Below are positions 42,516-52,400 of a stretch of 64,000 nt of DNA, in pieces. This DNA is from Fibrobacter sp. (lineage in GTDB: Bacteria; Fibrobacterota; Fibrobacteria; Fibrobacterales; Fibrobacteraceae). The notes beneath the pieces were generated by a model that saw only the letters and a program-made list of their open reading frames with translations, searched no databases and had not been told where the DNA came from. The position numbers and the translations under genes are program-made. Position 1 is the stretch's first letter. Every line of letters begins with the position of its first letter. The stretch is taken from positions 186,001 through 250,000 of the forward strand of contig JAKSIJ010000003.1 in NCBI GenBank assembly GCA_024398875.1, read 5' to 3'.

Positions 42516-43535
42516 ATGCCAATGCACAGACAATTCCACATACTAATCCTCGCCATTTGCGCCCTACCTTTGGCGTTGTTTGCAAATGAAGTGGAATTGA
42601 CGGAAAATGCGGAATCTCTCGTCGAAGAAAGTCCCTCACAAGAATTAAGTGAAGGCATCGCAGAGGAAGTCCAGCAGGAATTCAAGGAAGAAAGCATTGA
42701 AAACGCACAAAGTGACATAGTCGAGGAAGAAACTGTTACTGAAAGCGAATTTACCGGAGACAAAACCATCGATGAAGCCGATGTAGGTAATGTTCCCGAT
42801 TCCACTGAGCCTGAAATGTCCCAAGAGGAAGCAGATGCGGAGTTGGCCGCAGCTACAGATTCCCTCTCCACCGATTCTACCGCCAGCGACAGCATTCTCA
42901 AAAATCTTGAACTGGACATGACCACAGCGGTCATCCCCACGGAAAGTCGCCGCATAGCAAGCCCTTACGGAATCCGCACCTATCGCATGCACCGCGGTGT
43001 GGATCTCGGTCTGTGTCATGGTGAAGACCGCACCATCGTTGCTGCCTTCGCGGGCACCGTAAAACTGGTACGTAATCAGGGGCGTCGTCGCGGCTATGGC
43101 AAATACGTCATTTTAGATCACGGGAACGGCCTCACCACTCTGTACGCACACCTTGCCAGTTGGCAAGTAAAAGTCGGCGACGAATTACAAGCTGGCGATA
43201 CCATCGGCGTCGGCGGAAACACGGGCCGTTCCTTCGGGGCGCACCTCCATTTCGAAATGCGCTACCACGGGCTCTATATCGACCCGACTACGGTCTTCAA
43301 CTTCGAGGAAGGGACATTCCTCAGTACAGTTGCCTCCATTGACCCGGTGGCCCTACAGACAACCGAAGACGAGTTCCAGAAAGAACTCAGCAAACACCGC
43401 TATTACAAGGTCCGCCGTGGCGATTGCCTCGGAAAAATCGCTCGAAAATACGGCATCTCTGTCCGGCGGCTAAAACAACTCAATCACCTGAAGGGCAACA
43501 TGATTCGCCCCGGTCAGGTGCTCAAGTGCTCCTAA
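42516..43535 (+). CDS. M23 peptidase with LysM domain, exported
   Basis: The 339-residue precursor has a signal peptide (about 1-25), an acidic low-complexity region (about 27-140, many Glu/Asp/Ser), an M23 (LytM) metallopeptidase domain with zinc ligands HRGVD (His159, Asp163) and HLHFE (His243, His245), and a C-terminal LysM domain (YKVRRGDCLGKIARKYGIS). All zinc ligands are present, so it should be an active peptidoglycan endopeptidase held to the wall by LysM. It is divergent from prfC. The order peptidase then LysM is the reverse of the common NlpD layout. Confidence 0.93.
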   Translation: MPMHRQFHILILAICALPLALFANEVELTENAESLVEESPSQELSEGIAEEVQQEFKEESIENAQSDIVEEETVTESEFTGDKTIDEADVGNVPDSTEPEMSQEEADAELAAATDSLSTDSTASDSILKNLELDMTTAVIPTESRRIASPYGIRTYRMHRGVDLGLCHGEDRTIVAAFAGTVKLVRNQGRRRGYGKYVILDHGNGLTTLYAHLASWQVKVGDELQAGDTIGVGGNTGRSFGAHLHFEMRYHGLYIDPTTVFNFEEGTFLSTVASIDPVALQTTEDEFQKELSKHRYYKVRRGDCLGKIARKYGISVRRLKQLNHLKGNMIRPGQVLKCS

Positions 43536-43549
43536 CCTAAGGCTATCAA

Positions 43550-44284
43550 TTAAACATTCTTGTTGACAATCAAGGTCTTTGCCTTGAAGGTCTTCCGGTC
43601 AATCCACTTGACCATGAGAGAAACCTTGTTGTCCTTATTAAGTGCAGCCCAATACTTCTTCAAGGTTTCATCGGCACTGTCAAAAATCGGCATCAATTTC
43701 GGGAAGCCGTTGAAGCTGGGGATGGGGTTTCCATCCGTTTCATAAGTGCTAATGAAGTGGCCGAGGCCAGCTAAAGCCTTTTCAAACTCGAATGTATAGC
43801 GTTCGCAGCCAGCGCATTCGCAGTTGTTACGGCTCTTCAAAATGGAAAGTTTATACACAGCCGGTTCTGCATTCTTGTAATGAATGCCGCTAATGCGAGG
43901 CGTGAAGTTGGGAGCATCATCCTCATACTGGCGCGTACGGAGAGCACTTTCAAAAGTACCGCCCAACTTCAAAGCCTCATAGATGGTATCAGTCTGGTCA
44001 CCGTTGGTAATAATCTGGGCATCAGCAGTATGGCGAGCCGGATAGTAGATGATGAGGTGCGGGTCCGTCAGCTTGGATTCGTCAAAAGCCTTAGTCTTCA
44101 TAAAGCCCGTCTTCGCTTCCATCTCAAAAATGCGGTTCCGGCTATTCACGCTGCGGCCCATAATCCAGTACACCTGGACAAAGGACTTTCCATCGGGACT
44201 GGTACCGAGAACAATTCCACGACCGGGATACGGATTCTTGGAAAGAGCCTTGAAATTCAACTTCGCTTCATCAGTATATTTCAT
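43550..44284 (-). CDS. IMP cyclohydrolase, archaeal PurO-type
   Basis: The 244-residue protein matches the IMP_cyclohyd family (PurO): NPYPGRGIVLGTSPDGK, QVYWIMGRSVNSRNR, DPHLIIYYPAR, NGDQTDTI, and the later FTPRISGIHY. PurO closes the purine ring (FAICAR to IMP), the step usually done in bacteria by PurH. The sequence also shows a Cys-rich patch (NNCECAGCERY). GAGG precedes the ATG. Whether it works alongside or instead of PurH is unknown from this window. Confidence 0.85.
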   Translation of the reverse strand: MKYTDEAKLNFKALSKNPYPGRGIVLGTSPDGKSFVQVYWIMGRSVNSRNRIFEMEAKTGFMKTKAFDESKLTDPHLIIYYPARHTADAQIITNGDQTDTIYEALKLGGTFESALRTRQYEDDAPNFTPRISGIHYKNAEPAVYKLSILKSRNNCECAGCERYTFEFEKALAGLGHFISTYETDGNPIPSFNGFPKLMPIFDSADETLKKYWAALNKDNKVSLMVKWIDRKTFKAKTLIVNKNV

Positions 44285-44318
44285 ATTCTACCTCATATAA
44301 TTTAAAAGTTTCCATACC

Positions 44319-44360
44319 CGAAATAATTCTTAATTCTGCATTCATCATTCTGCATTATTT
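44319..44360. repeat. Heptamer repeat array H
   Basis: A short array of the AATTCTG and (opposite strand) AATGCAG units lies between the small membrane-protein gene and the PurO gene. Confidence 0.65.
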
Positions 44361-44678
44361 TCACCGCTTCGGGTTGTAGTTGTTCATTAAAACCATTGCC
44401 AGCGCCACGCAAAACATGATGACGCTTCCCACAATAACCTGTTGCTTGTGGTCGTAATCGCGCTTCACATAGCTGGGATTTTCCTCGTTCAATTCCTGCA
44501 AAGTGGGGCCCGTCGAAATCTTGGAAGAATCCACTCCGTAGGTTTCCGCAATTTCTGCATCCGTCATGTTGAGTGTGCTCACATAGGCGGAATCGTATTT
44601 GTCCAATTTGTCCGCTGCAAGCAAGCTACAGGGAATCATCAGGCAAAACAAAAGCACCAATGCCAAACGAGGAAGCAC
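44361..44678 (-). CDS. Small membrane protein of unknown function
   Basis: The 105-residue protein starts at GTG 44678 with GGGAG in front. It has a signal peptide (about 1-21, LLAADKL), a soluble middle (AYVSTLNMTDAEIAETYGVD), and a single C-terminal membrane helix (about 78-97) ending NNYNPKR. This suggests a periplasmic domain anchored by its C-terminus. It starts 12 bp after gatB, so the two are probably co-transcribed. No family recognised. Confidence 0.65.
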   Translation of the reverse strand: MLPRLALVLLFCLMIPCSLLAADKLDKYDSAYVSTLNMTDAEIAETYGVDSSKISTGPTLQELNEENPSYVKRDYDHKQQVIVGSVIMFCVALAMVLMNNYNPKR

Positions 44679-44690
44679 GAAATCTCCCGA

Positions 44691-46145
44691 CTATTCAGCG
44701 GCAATCTTATCCAAAAGTTGGTTCACAATGCCCGGATTGGCCTTGCCACCAGACTTCCGCATGGTCATGCCCACCAGGAAGCCCTTCAGAGCCACCTTCC
44801 CCGCCTTGAATTCAGCGAACTGGGCGGCATTGGCAGCACAGACTTCACGAACAATGGCTTCAATCGCAGCAGTGTCCGTCACCTGCACCAGACCCTTGTC
44901 CTTCACAATCTTTGCAGGATCATCGCCCGTCTCAAACATCTCGGCAAAAACAGTCTTCGCAATCTTTCCGTTGATGGTCTTGTCTTCAATCATGTTCACC
45001 AAAGCGCAGAGCTGTTCCGGCTTGATTTTAAGAGCGGAAAGGCCACCTTCAATATCCTTCACCTTGGCGAGAAGTTCCGTAATGACCCAGTTGGCGAGAA
45101 CCTTGCCGTTCTTGCAATCCTTGGCAGCAGTATCGTACCATTCGCTCACATCACGGTCATCCGTCAGCACCTGGGCATCGTATTCCGAAACGCCAAAGTC
45201 CTTCATGAAGCGTTCACGACGAGCATCCGGCAGTTCAGGAAGGGTCTTCCGGATTTCCTCCACGAAGGCAGGGTCCGTCACAAGGCGCACCATGTCCGGT
45301 TCCGGGAAGTACTTGTAATCATGAGCGTCTTCCTTACTGCGAATCACATACGTCTTGTCCGCATTGGGGTCATAGCGTTTGGTGCACTGTTCCACTTCCT
45401 TGCCCGCATCCAGCGTCACACTCTGGAGGCTTATTTCTGCATAGAGGGCCTTTTCCAGATTGGTAAAGCTGTTCAAGTTCTTGATTTCTGCACGGGTGCC
45501 AAAGGGTGCGTCTTCCGACGGGCGGAGACTGATGTTTCCATCGCAACGCATGTTGCCGTTTTCCATGTTGGCGTTACTCACCCGCGTGTATTCCAAAGTC
45601 TGCTTGATTTTCTTCAGAACCAACACCGCTTCTTCCGGCGTACGGATGTCCGGTTCAGTCACAATTTCGCAAAGCGGCGTTCCGCAGCGGTTGGCATCAA
45701 AGTGGCTATCCGTGGGGTTCATATCGTGAATGAGCTTACCAGCATCCTCTTCCATGTGGATACGGGTAATGCCCACGCGCTTCTTGGTGCCATCAGCCTT
45801 CACGATTTCCAACCAGCCATTCTTGCAAATGGGATGATCATACACCGGAAGTCCGCCAGTCTGGGTAATTTGATAGCCCTTGGGCAAGTCCGGATAGAAG
45901 TAATTCTTACGGGTCCACATGGCGTTCAAATCAATTTCGCAATTCAACGCAAGGCCCAAGCGAATGGCGTATTCCACAGCCTTCTTATTGGGGACGGGCA
46001 TGGCACCCGGCATACCCAGGCAAACCGGGCAAACATGCTTATTGGGGGTTGTGTTCACTTCAATTTCGCAACCACAAAACATCTTTGTCTTGGTAGCAAG
46101 CTGACAATGGATTTCAAGACCAATAACAGGACAATAGTTAGGCAT
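44691..46145 (-). CDS. gatB: Aspartyl/glutamyl-tRNA(Asn/Gln) amidotransferase subunit B
   Basis: The 484-residue protein begins YCPVIGLEIHCQLATKTKMF, has the CPVCLGMPGAMPVPN cysteine region, GITRIHMEEDAGKLIHD, NRCGTPLCEIVTEPDI, and the YqeY-like tRNA-binding tail. With GatA and GatC it amidates misacylated Glu-tRNA(Gln) and/or Asp-tRNA(Asn). GatA and GatC are not in the window. CGGAG precedes the ATG. Confidence 0.97.
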   Translation of the reverse strand: MPNYCPVIGLEIHCQLATKTKMFCGCEIEVNTTPNKHVCPVCLGMPGAMPVPNKKAVEYAIRLGLALNCEIDLNAMWTRKNYFYPDLPKGYQITQTGGLPVYDHPICKNGWLEIVKADGTKKRVGITRIHMEEDAGKLIHDMNPTDSHFDANRCGTPLCEIVTEPDIRTPEEAVLVLKKIKQTLEYTRVSNANMENGNMRCDGNISLRPSEDAPFGTRAEIKNLNSFTNLEKALYAEISLQSVTLDAGKEVEQCTKRYDPNADKTYVIRSKEDAHDYKYFPEPDMVRLVTDPAFVEEIRKTLPELPDARRERFMKDFGVSEYDAQVLTDDRDVSEWYDTAAKDCKNGKVLANWVITELLAKVKDIEGGLSALKIKPEQLCALVNMIEDKTINGKIAKTVFAEMFETGDDPAKIVKDKGLVQVTDTAAIEAIVREVCAANAAQFAEFKAGKVALKGFLVGMTMRKSGGKANPGIVNQLLDKIAAE

Positions 46146-46216
46146 AAAAACTCCGTTTCAATTTTCACGGAAAAGATAGCAAACTATGAATATGGGTTAG
46201 CGGCGGTCGTCTTGAA

Positions 46217-46651
46217 TTACAGGTCGTCCAGCGTAAATACGGCCACGTCAGTCATATCTTTCCATGCAGCATTATCCGTAAGAATGGCATCGGCGCCACA
46301 TGTGTAGGCTGTCGCGAGCCTTATGGCCTCTTCCGTTCCCAATTTGTACTTGGCAGAGAGTTCTGCAGCCCTCACAGAAACTTCCCCACTAACGGAAACC
46401 ATATTCACATTGGCGGAATTCTCAAAGAATTCACGATACTGTCGCGGAAGCACGGAATCTCCAGCTGCAAAAGCCTTCTGGGAGATTTCAAACAAAGTAA
46501 CAGACGACACCATCACCTGGATATTCTTCTCATACACCCGGTCCAAAACGCCAGACACTACAGGATAATAGTCTGGATGCATCTGCAACAGCCGGATCAA
46601 AGGTTCCGTATCCAAGAACAAAATTCGAGATTTTTCAATAGAGTCTATCAT
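46217..46651 (-). CDS. PIN-domain protein (VapC-like)
   Basis: The 144-residue protein has PIN-domain features: the first acidic residue in ILFLDTEPLI, a second in SVTLFEISQKA, GTEEAIRLATAYTCGADAILTDN with Glu where VapC proteins usually have Asp, and a terminal Asp pair. The fold is that of an RNase of the toxin class. There is no small antitoxin gene; instead its ATG overlaps the stop of a secreted-protein gene (ATGA). It could be an orphan toxin or a housekeeping nuclease. Confidence 0.8.
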   Translation of the reverse strand: MIDSIEKSRILFLDTEPLIRLLQMHPDYYPVVSGVLDRVYEKNIQVMVSSVTLFEISQKAFAAGDSVLPRQYREFFENSANVNMVSVSGEVSVRAAELSAKYKLGTEEAIRLATAYTCGADAILTDNAAWKDMTDVAVFTLDDL

Positions 46652-47670
46652 TCGTATATTTCCATGTAGGCCCGGTCTTCTGGAAGACCAGCACGAACCA
46701 TTTTCAACCGTTCCGCCTTAGGGTAAAAATACCAAATCATCCATTCGCCAGAAATATCTGTGCGTTTGGTTTTGATGGCGATAGGTTTCTCCCCTTTGTA
46801 GAATGTTTTCTTGTTTGGAATCACATGCTCAAAGGGTCTGTAGGTGTGAACCTCGTCCCCTGCCTTGCGTTCGATAAAGCCCTTGTTATCCTTGCTCCAG
46901 GTGATGTAGACCTTTCCATTGTCATCCTTCACCTTTTCACATGTTCCCGTTCCCCCGGGGCACCACATGTACTTTCCAAACTTGAAGATTTCTTCGGGCA
47001 TGTTGAAAATTTCCACCTTGTTGGTATTGCCCTTGTAAGTCTTATAATCCCCTTCCAATTTGTATTTCCCAGAATTATACTCGCTACAGCCACGCTGCAC
47101 AACCGTCACCTGACGATTATTTACGCCAATATCTACGGAACAACCGTCTTCCGTATAAGTCAAACGAGCGTGGCCGTTGGACTCTTGAGCAACCACATCA
47201 CCCATTTCAATTTCTGCCCGATCCCCTACAGGGCCATTCTGAATAATGATATTGAATTTTTTGGGATTGTTTGGAGATTTTTTAAGGAAAATACTACCTG
47301 TAGCCGAAGCATACTCTCCACTCAAATCCAAGGAAGCCTGCTTAAAGCGGGCCAAATCCGCACGACGGACAAAAACTTGGCCAAATTTGCAATCTATGGG
47401 CACATATTCTGGCGGAGTTGCGGGGTCCTGCATCACCCACTTCACCTGTTTTTTCTTCTTTTTCTTATTCTTTTTGTCTTTCACATAGTAAACTTTCTTC
47501 ACCTTTTCCTTGGGAATCGGAAGTTCCTTAATCCAATCCGATTTGGCGAGTTCCCCTACAGGATTTTCCACGGCAATTTTCTTTTTTACCTTCTTGTACA
47601 CGGGGAGCGTTTCCTGACCAAAGGAAAAAGCAACAAAAAAACACAGCAGGAACAACAAAAAATGCTTCAA
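46648..47670 (-). CDS. Secreted protein of unknown function, lysine-rich N-terminal region
   Basis: The 340-residue protein starts at TTG 47670 (AGAGG in front; no nearby ATG gives the signal peptide MKHFLLFLLCFFVAFSFG). After the signal comes a Lys/Val-rich stretch including KKNKKKKKKQVKWV (about 70-85), then a beta-rich region with YASATGSIFLKKS, RLTYTEDGCSVDIGVNNRQV and IAIKTKRTDISGEWMIWYFY. No enzyme motif is visible. It overlaps the PIN gene by 4 bp. Confidence 0.65.
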   Translation of the reverse strand: MKHFLLFLLCFFVAFSFGQETLPVYKKVKKKIAVENPVGELAKSDWIKELPIPKEKVKKVYYVKDKKNKKKKKKQVKWVMQDPATPPEYVPIDCKFGQVFVRRADLARFKQASLDLSGEYASATGSIFLKKSPNNPKKFNIIIQNGPVGDRAEIEMGDVVAQESNGHARLTYTEDGCSVDIGVNNRQVTVVQRGCSEYNSGKYKLEGDYKTYKGNTNKVEIFNMPEEIFKFGKYMWCPGGTGTCEKVKDDNGKVYITWSKDNKGFIERKAGDEVHTYRPFEHVIPNKKTFYKGEKPIAIKTKRTDISGEWMIWYFYPKAERLKMVRAGLPEDRAYMEIYE

Positions 47671-47787
47671 AATAAACCTCTTTCACCAATAACATAGGTT
47701 TTTACGCCGAAAAAAGGGAAAATCACCCCCAATAAATGTTTTTTTTTCTACAATTCTTCCAAATAAGTTACGAAAGGAGTCCAAAAT

Positions 47788-49347
47788 ATGAAGAAGATGT
47801 TCCTTGCAACGTGCCTTTTGGCTGCAGCCGTGTTCGCTGCTCCTGAGGCCACTGCACCGGCAGCACCCGCTGCTGAACCAGCACAACCAGCAGCTGCACC
47901 CGCTGAACAAGCCGCTGCTCCTGCCGCTCCTGCTGCCGAAGCCACTCCTGCGGAACAGGCTGCCGCCCCTGCTGCTCCTGCTGCCGAAGCCGCCCCCGCT
48001 GAACAGGCCGCTGCTCCTGCCGCCCCTGCCGCCGAAGCCGCTCCCGCTGAACAGACCGCAGCTCCTGCTGCCCCTGCCGCCGAAGCCGCTCCCGCCGAAC
48101 AGGCTGCCGCTGCTGAGGCTCCTGCCGCCGAGGCCGCACCCGCTGAACAGGCTGCCGCTGAGGCTCCTGCCGCTGAAGCCGCTCCCGCTGAACAGACCGC
48201 AGCTCCTGCTGCCCCTGCCGCTGAAGCCGCTCCCGCTGAAGAAGTTGCTGCTGCAGAACCTGCAAAGGAAGAAGTAGTCGCAAAGAAGGCTCCTGAAAAG
48301 AAACCCGCTAAGAAGAAGCGCAAAAAGAAAAAATTGGTTAATGAAGAAGACGCCGTCATCAAGACCCAGAAGCTCGCTTTTGATATCAACGCAGACTTCG
48401 AATTGGAAGCTGGCAAGGTGTTCTGGACTAGCGAAGATGACGAAAATGGCGACAACCTGGAAACCTGGAATGGCGAAGCAAACTTTGCCATCCTCGCTGA
48501 AGGCGATGATTTCAAGGGTAAGATTGGCGTAGCCTTCTATCCTGGCGATTTGGCAAGCGAACCTGCCGGCTACAACACCAAGCGCGAAAAGCGTAAAATG
48601 ATTCGCGAAGACAAGGTGGAATCCGTAGACGACTACTTCTCTCTCGACGAAGCATGGGCTATGCAGGAAACGGATCTCTTCAGCTTCAAGGTCGGTCGTT
48701 GGGACAATACCGACAAGAACGGCGACTACTTCGGTGGTTACATCGATGGTTATTTGGCCGGATTCATGTCCACCCAGAATTCCGAAAACCAGTTGCAATT
48801 TGGTTTCACACCTTCTGACAATGTGGATTTCTTCGTGTCCTTCATCAGCGGATCTTCTCACCTGAACAAGGGTGACCTCCGTGCCGCTTTCAACTTCCAT
48901 GGTCTTCAGGGAATTAGCGATTTGAACATCCAGCTCGCCTACCGCAGCAACCTCTTTGACGTGGTTTACGATAGCGATGCCGAAGTGAAGCACAACGCAT
49001 CCCTTAAGGCTAACCTCCCTGTAGTGCAGAACTACTTCAACATCTTTGCTGAAGCAGCTCTTATGAACATCGACCCCGATGAAGACATGATTATCCCCGT
49101 TACCGGAGGTGTCGCCGTATTCACTCCCGTTGTGGACCGCATCATTCTTGAAGCTGAATACATTGCAAGCCGCGATGAACATCCGGAATACCAGGGTTTC
49201 AAGGCCAAGCACGTGAAAGATGTTCTCGGTGCCATCTACCTGGAAAAGTCCTTCACCGATCGCTTCAGCCTGTCTGCTGGTTTCCACAGCTACGGCAGCA
49301 CCAAGGACTACATGCTCTCTGGCAACCTGATTGGTCGCATCAACTAA
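47788..49347 (+). CDS. Outer-membrane porin-like protein with a Pro-Ala-Glu repeat
   Basis: The 519-residue protein has a signal peptide (MKKMFLATCLLAAAVFA), then about 140 residues of repeating PAEAAPAEQAAAPAA-type units, a basic patch (KKPAKKKRKKKK, about 171-182), and a beta-barrel-like region with alternating polar/aromatic strands (GYIDGYLAGFMST, QLQFGFTPSDNVDFFVSF) to the end. It resembles other porin-like proteins of fibre degraders. The repeat may be a periplasmic spacer spanning to the peptidoglycan, with the basic patch binding it; that is inference. A strong ribosome binding site (AAAGGAG) and a terminator frame it. Confidence 0.8.
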   Translation: MKKMFLATCLLAAAVFAAPEATAPAAPAAEPAQPAAAPAEQAAAPAAPAAEATPAEQAAAPAAPAAEAAPAEQAAAPAAPAAEAAPAEQTAAPAAPAAEAAPAEQAAAAEAPAAEAAPAEQAAAEAPAAEAAPAEQTAAPAAPAAEAAPAEEVAAAEPAKEEVVAKKAPEKKPAKKKRKKKKLVNEEDAVIKTQKLAFDINADFELEAGKVFWTSEDDENGDNLETWNGEANFAILAEGDDFKGKIGVAFYPGDLASEPAGYNTKREKRKMIREDKVESVDDYFSLDEAWAMQETDLFSFKVGRWDNTDKNGDYFGGYIDGYLAGFMSTQNSENQLQFGFTPSDNVDFFVSFISGSSHLNKGDLRAAFNFHGLQGISDLNIQLAYRSNLFDVVYDSDAEVKHNASLKANLPVVQNYFNIFAEAALMNIDPDEDMIIPVTGGVAVFTPVVDRIILEAEYIASRDEHPEYQGFKAKHVKDVLGAIYLEKSFTDRFSLSAGFHSYGSTKDYMLSGNLIGRIN

Positions 49348-49368
49348 GAAAAATTGCATTCCAGCAAG

Positions 49369-49395
49369 AAATCCTCCCCACCTGCGGGAGGATTT
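49369..49395 (+). terminator. Terminator of the porin gene
   Basis: AAATCCTCCC and GGGAGGATTT pair over 10 bp and are followed by a T run. Confidence 0.9.
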
Positions 49396-49433
49396 TTTTG
49401 TATACAGGCCAAAATTTCTATCTTTGACGCACT

Positions 49434-52400
49434 ATGAATAATTCTACAAATGATTTATGGGTTGGTGTAGACGTAGGTTCTACCACTGTAAAGATCGCTG
49501 TAGTCGATCCCGAAACATCCAAACTTTTGCATTATACATATCAGCGCCACAACGCCATGCAGGCCCAGAAGGTTTATGAGGTTCTGCGTGAAGCCCATGG
49601 CCTGTTCCCCGAAAAGAACTTCCGCGTCGCATTCTGCGGTAGCGGTGGTCAGCCCTTTGCCGACGCCACCAAGGCCTTCTTCGTTCAAGAAGTGGTGGCC
49701 AACGCCCTCGCCGTCCGAAACACTTACCCCGATGCCCGCGTCGCTATCGAGTTGGGCGGTCAGGACGCCAAAGTCGTATTTTTTGAAAAAGACCGCACCA
49801 CAGGGAAGCTCATAGCCAGCGATATGCGCATGAACGGCGTGTGCGCCGGTGGTACTGGAGCCTTCATCGACCAAGTGGCGGAACTGCTCCGCATCAAGAC
49901 GGAAGCCTTTGAAGGTTTTGCCAAGCGCGGCCAGAAGGTCTACGAAATTTCCGGACGTTGCGGCGTTTTTGCCAAAACGGACATTCAACCCATGCTGAAC
50001 AACGGCGTTGCCAAGGAAGACATCGCCCTTTCCAGCTTCCATGCCATTGCCAAGCAGACCATCGGTGGCCTCGCCCAAGGTATGGAAATCAAGCCCCCTG
50101 TTATTTTTGAGGGTGGCCCCCTTACATTCAACCCCACCCTGGTTCGCGCCTTCAAGGAACGCCTGGGAATTAACGACGAGCAAGCCATTGTCCCGGAGCA
50201 CTCCGAAGTTCTGGTCGCAATGGGTGCAGCCCTTTCTCTGGGCTCCATGTTCGGAAATCAGGAGTGCATGTACCGGAGAGAAGGCTCTCTGGACGCCCTG
50301 ATTCACTTTAACGAAGTCCGCCAAGCCGAGAATAAGGCCAAAGCCAGCGCTGATTTGTTCTTCAAGAACGACGAGGAATACAAGCAGTTCCTGGAAGACC
50401 ATAAGATGGCCGGAAATCATTATCCGCAGCCACCTTCCGGCAGCACCCTCAACGTTTACCTGGGTATCGACGCCGGTTCCACCACCACAAAATTCGTACT
50501 TTTGGATGAAACCAACCAGGTGGTGGACGGATTCTACGCCAGCAACGATGGCGAACCACTGGCCGTTTTGAAGCGCGCCCTCAATGATTTGGCAGACCGC
50601 TACGAAGAATACGGCTGTAAGCTGAACATTCTGGGTGTCGGTACTACGGGTTACGGCGAGCAACTCTTTGCAAAAGCCGTCCATGCAGACTACCATACAG
50701 TGGAAACGGTGGCCCACGCCAATGCCGCCCAAATGATTTGCCCCGACGTGTCCTTCATTCTGGATATCGGTGGTCAGGACATGAAGGCAATCTCCGTCCA
50801 GGACGGCGTGGTCACAGGAATCATCCTGAACGAAGCCTGCTCCTCCGGTTGCGGTTCCTTCATCGAGACCTACGCCCGCTCTCTCGGGATTCCCATGGAG
50901 AAAATCGCAGAACTGGCCTTCAACGCCAAAAGCCCAAGCCAGCTAGGCTCCCGCTGTACCGTGTTCATGAACAGTTCCATCATTACAGAGCAGCGTGACG
51001 GAAAGCAACCCGAAGACATTATCGCCGGCATTTGCCGCTCCATCATCAACAACGTGTTCACCAAGGTGATCCGCATCCGCAACCTCAACACCTTGGGTAA
51101 AAAGGTGGTGGTTCAGGGCGGAACCTTCAAGAACAACGCCGTTCTCCGCGCCTTTGAACAGTACACCGGCCTCAAGCCAATCCGTCCGGAACGCCCGGGC
51201 GAAATGGGAGCTATCGGCATTGCCCTCCTCACGAAGAAGTTCATGGAAGAGAAGCGCATGTCCGACCCCACCATTCAGACCAAGTTCATCGGTCTTGAAG
51301 CCATGCGCAACTTCAGCTGGCACAACCAACCGGGCCAACTCTGCCAGTACTGCACCAACCACTGCTCCCGCACCATCGTCACCTTCAGTGACGGCCAGAG
51401 TTTCGTCACCGGAAACCGCTGCGAACGCGGTGAAGTTACCGCCGACCCCAACGATCCGGCCACCAAGAAGCTCATTGCGGAAATCAACAAGAAGATGCAG
51501 GCCGTGCCCGACATGATCAAGCGCACCAACCAGCTCTTGGTGAAGGACTACGCCCCGCAGATTCTCGTGCCCCAGAACGGCAAGACCATCGGTATTCCGC
51601 GCGTGCTGGAATTCTGGGCCAGCCTCCCCTTCTGGAAGGCCTTCTTCACCAGCCTCGGCTATACTGTGGTGGTGAGCCGCCAGAGTGACTACAAACTGTT
51701 TGAATCGGGACTCCACAGCGTGCCTAGCGATACGGTATGCTTCCCGGCAAAACTGGTTCACGGCCACGTGCTCTCCCTCATCGACAAGAAGGTGGACCGC
51801 ATCTTCTTCCCCATGATGGTGGCACTCCCCAGCGACCATACCAAGTTTACCGCCACCTCCGTTTGCCCGGTGGTGCAAGGCTACCCCAACATTTGTAAGA
51901 ACACCGATGCTCCCGAAAAGAACTACGGCATTCCCATGGACCAGCCCATTTTCCACTGGTTCAACGCAAAACTCCGCAAGAGTCAGACTGTAGAATGGTT
52001 CCATGAGCATTGGGACTTGGACAAGAAACTCCTTTCGAAGGCAGTGGCCGAAGGCGAAAAGGCTTTGAACGCCTACCGCACCACCCTCCTGGAAGAAGGT
52101 CAAAAAATTTTGGACGATGTGCGCGCCCGAAACAGTTTCGCCGTGGTCATTGCGGGCCGTCCCTACCATGCGGACACCCTCATCAACCACAACATCGCAA
52201 GCCACTTCACCGCCATGGGAATCCCGGTACTCACTACGGAATCTCTCCCTGGCGTTTACGACCAGGATGTTCCCAAGGCCACCCGCGTGGAAATCAAAAA
52301 TACCTTCCACCTGCGCATGCTTGGTGCTACCATGATTGCGGCCAAGGACCCCAATGTGGAACTGGCACAGATTGTGAGCTTCGGTTGCGGTCATGATTCC

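Noticed and set aside
44442-46307. A 621-codon open frame antisense to gatB
   Set aside because: The opposite strand holds a clear GatB, and the frame crosses three genes without any recognised domain.
47683-49359. A 558-codon open frame opposite the porin gene
   Set aside because: Its Gly/Ser-rich composition is the complement of the Pro-Ala-Glu repeat and it lacks a start signal.
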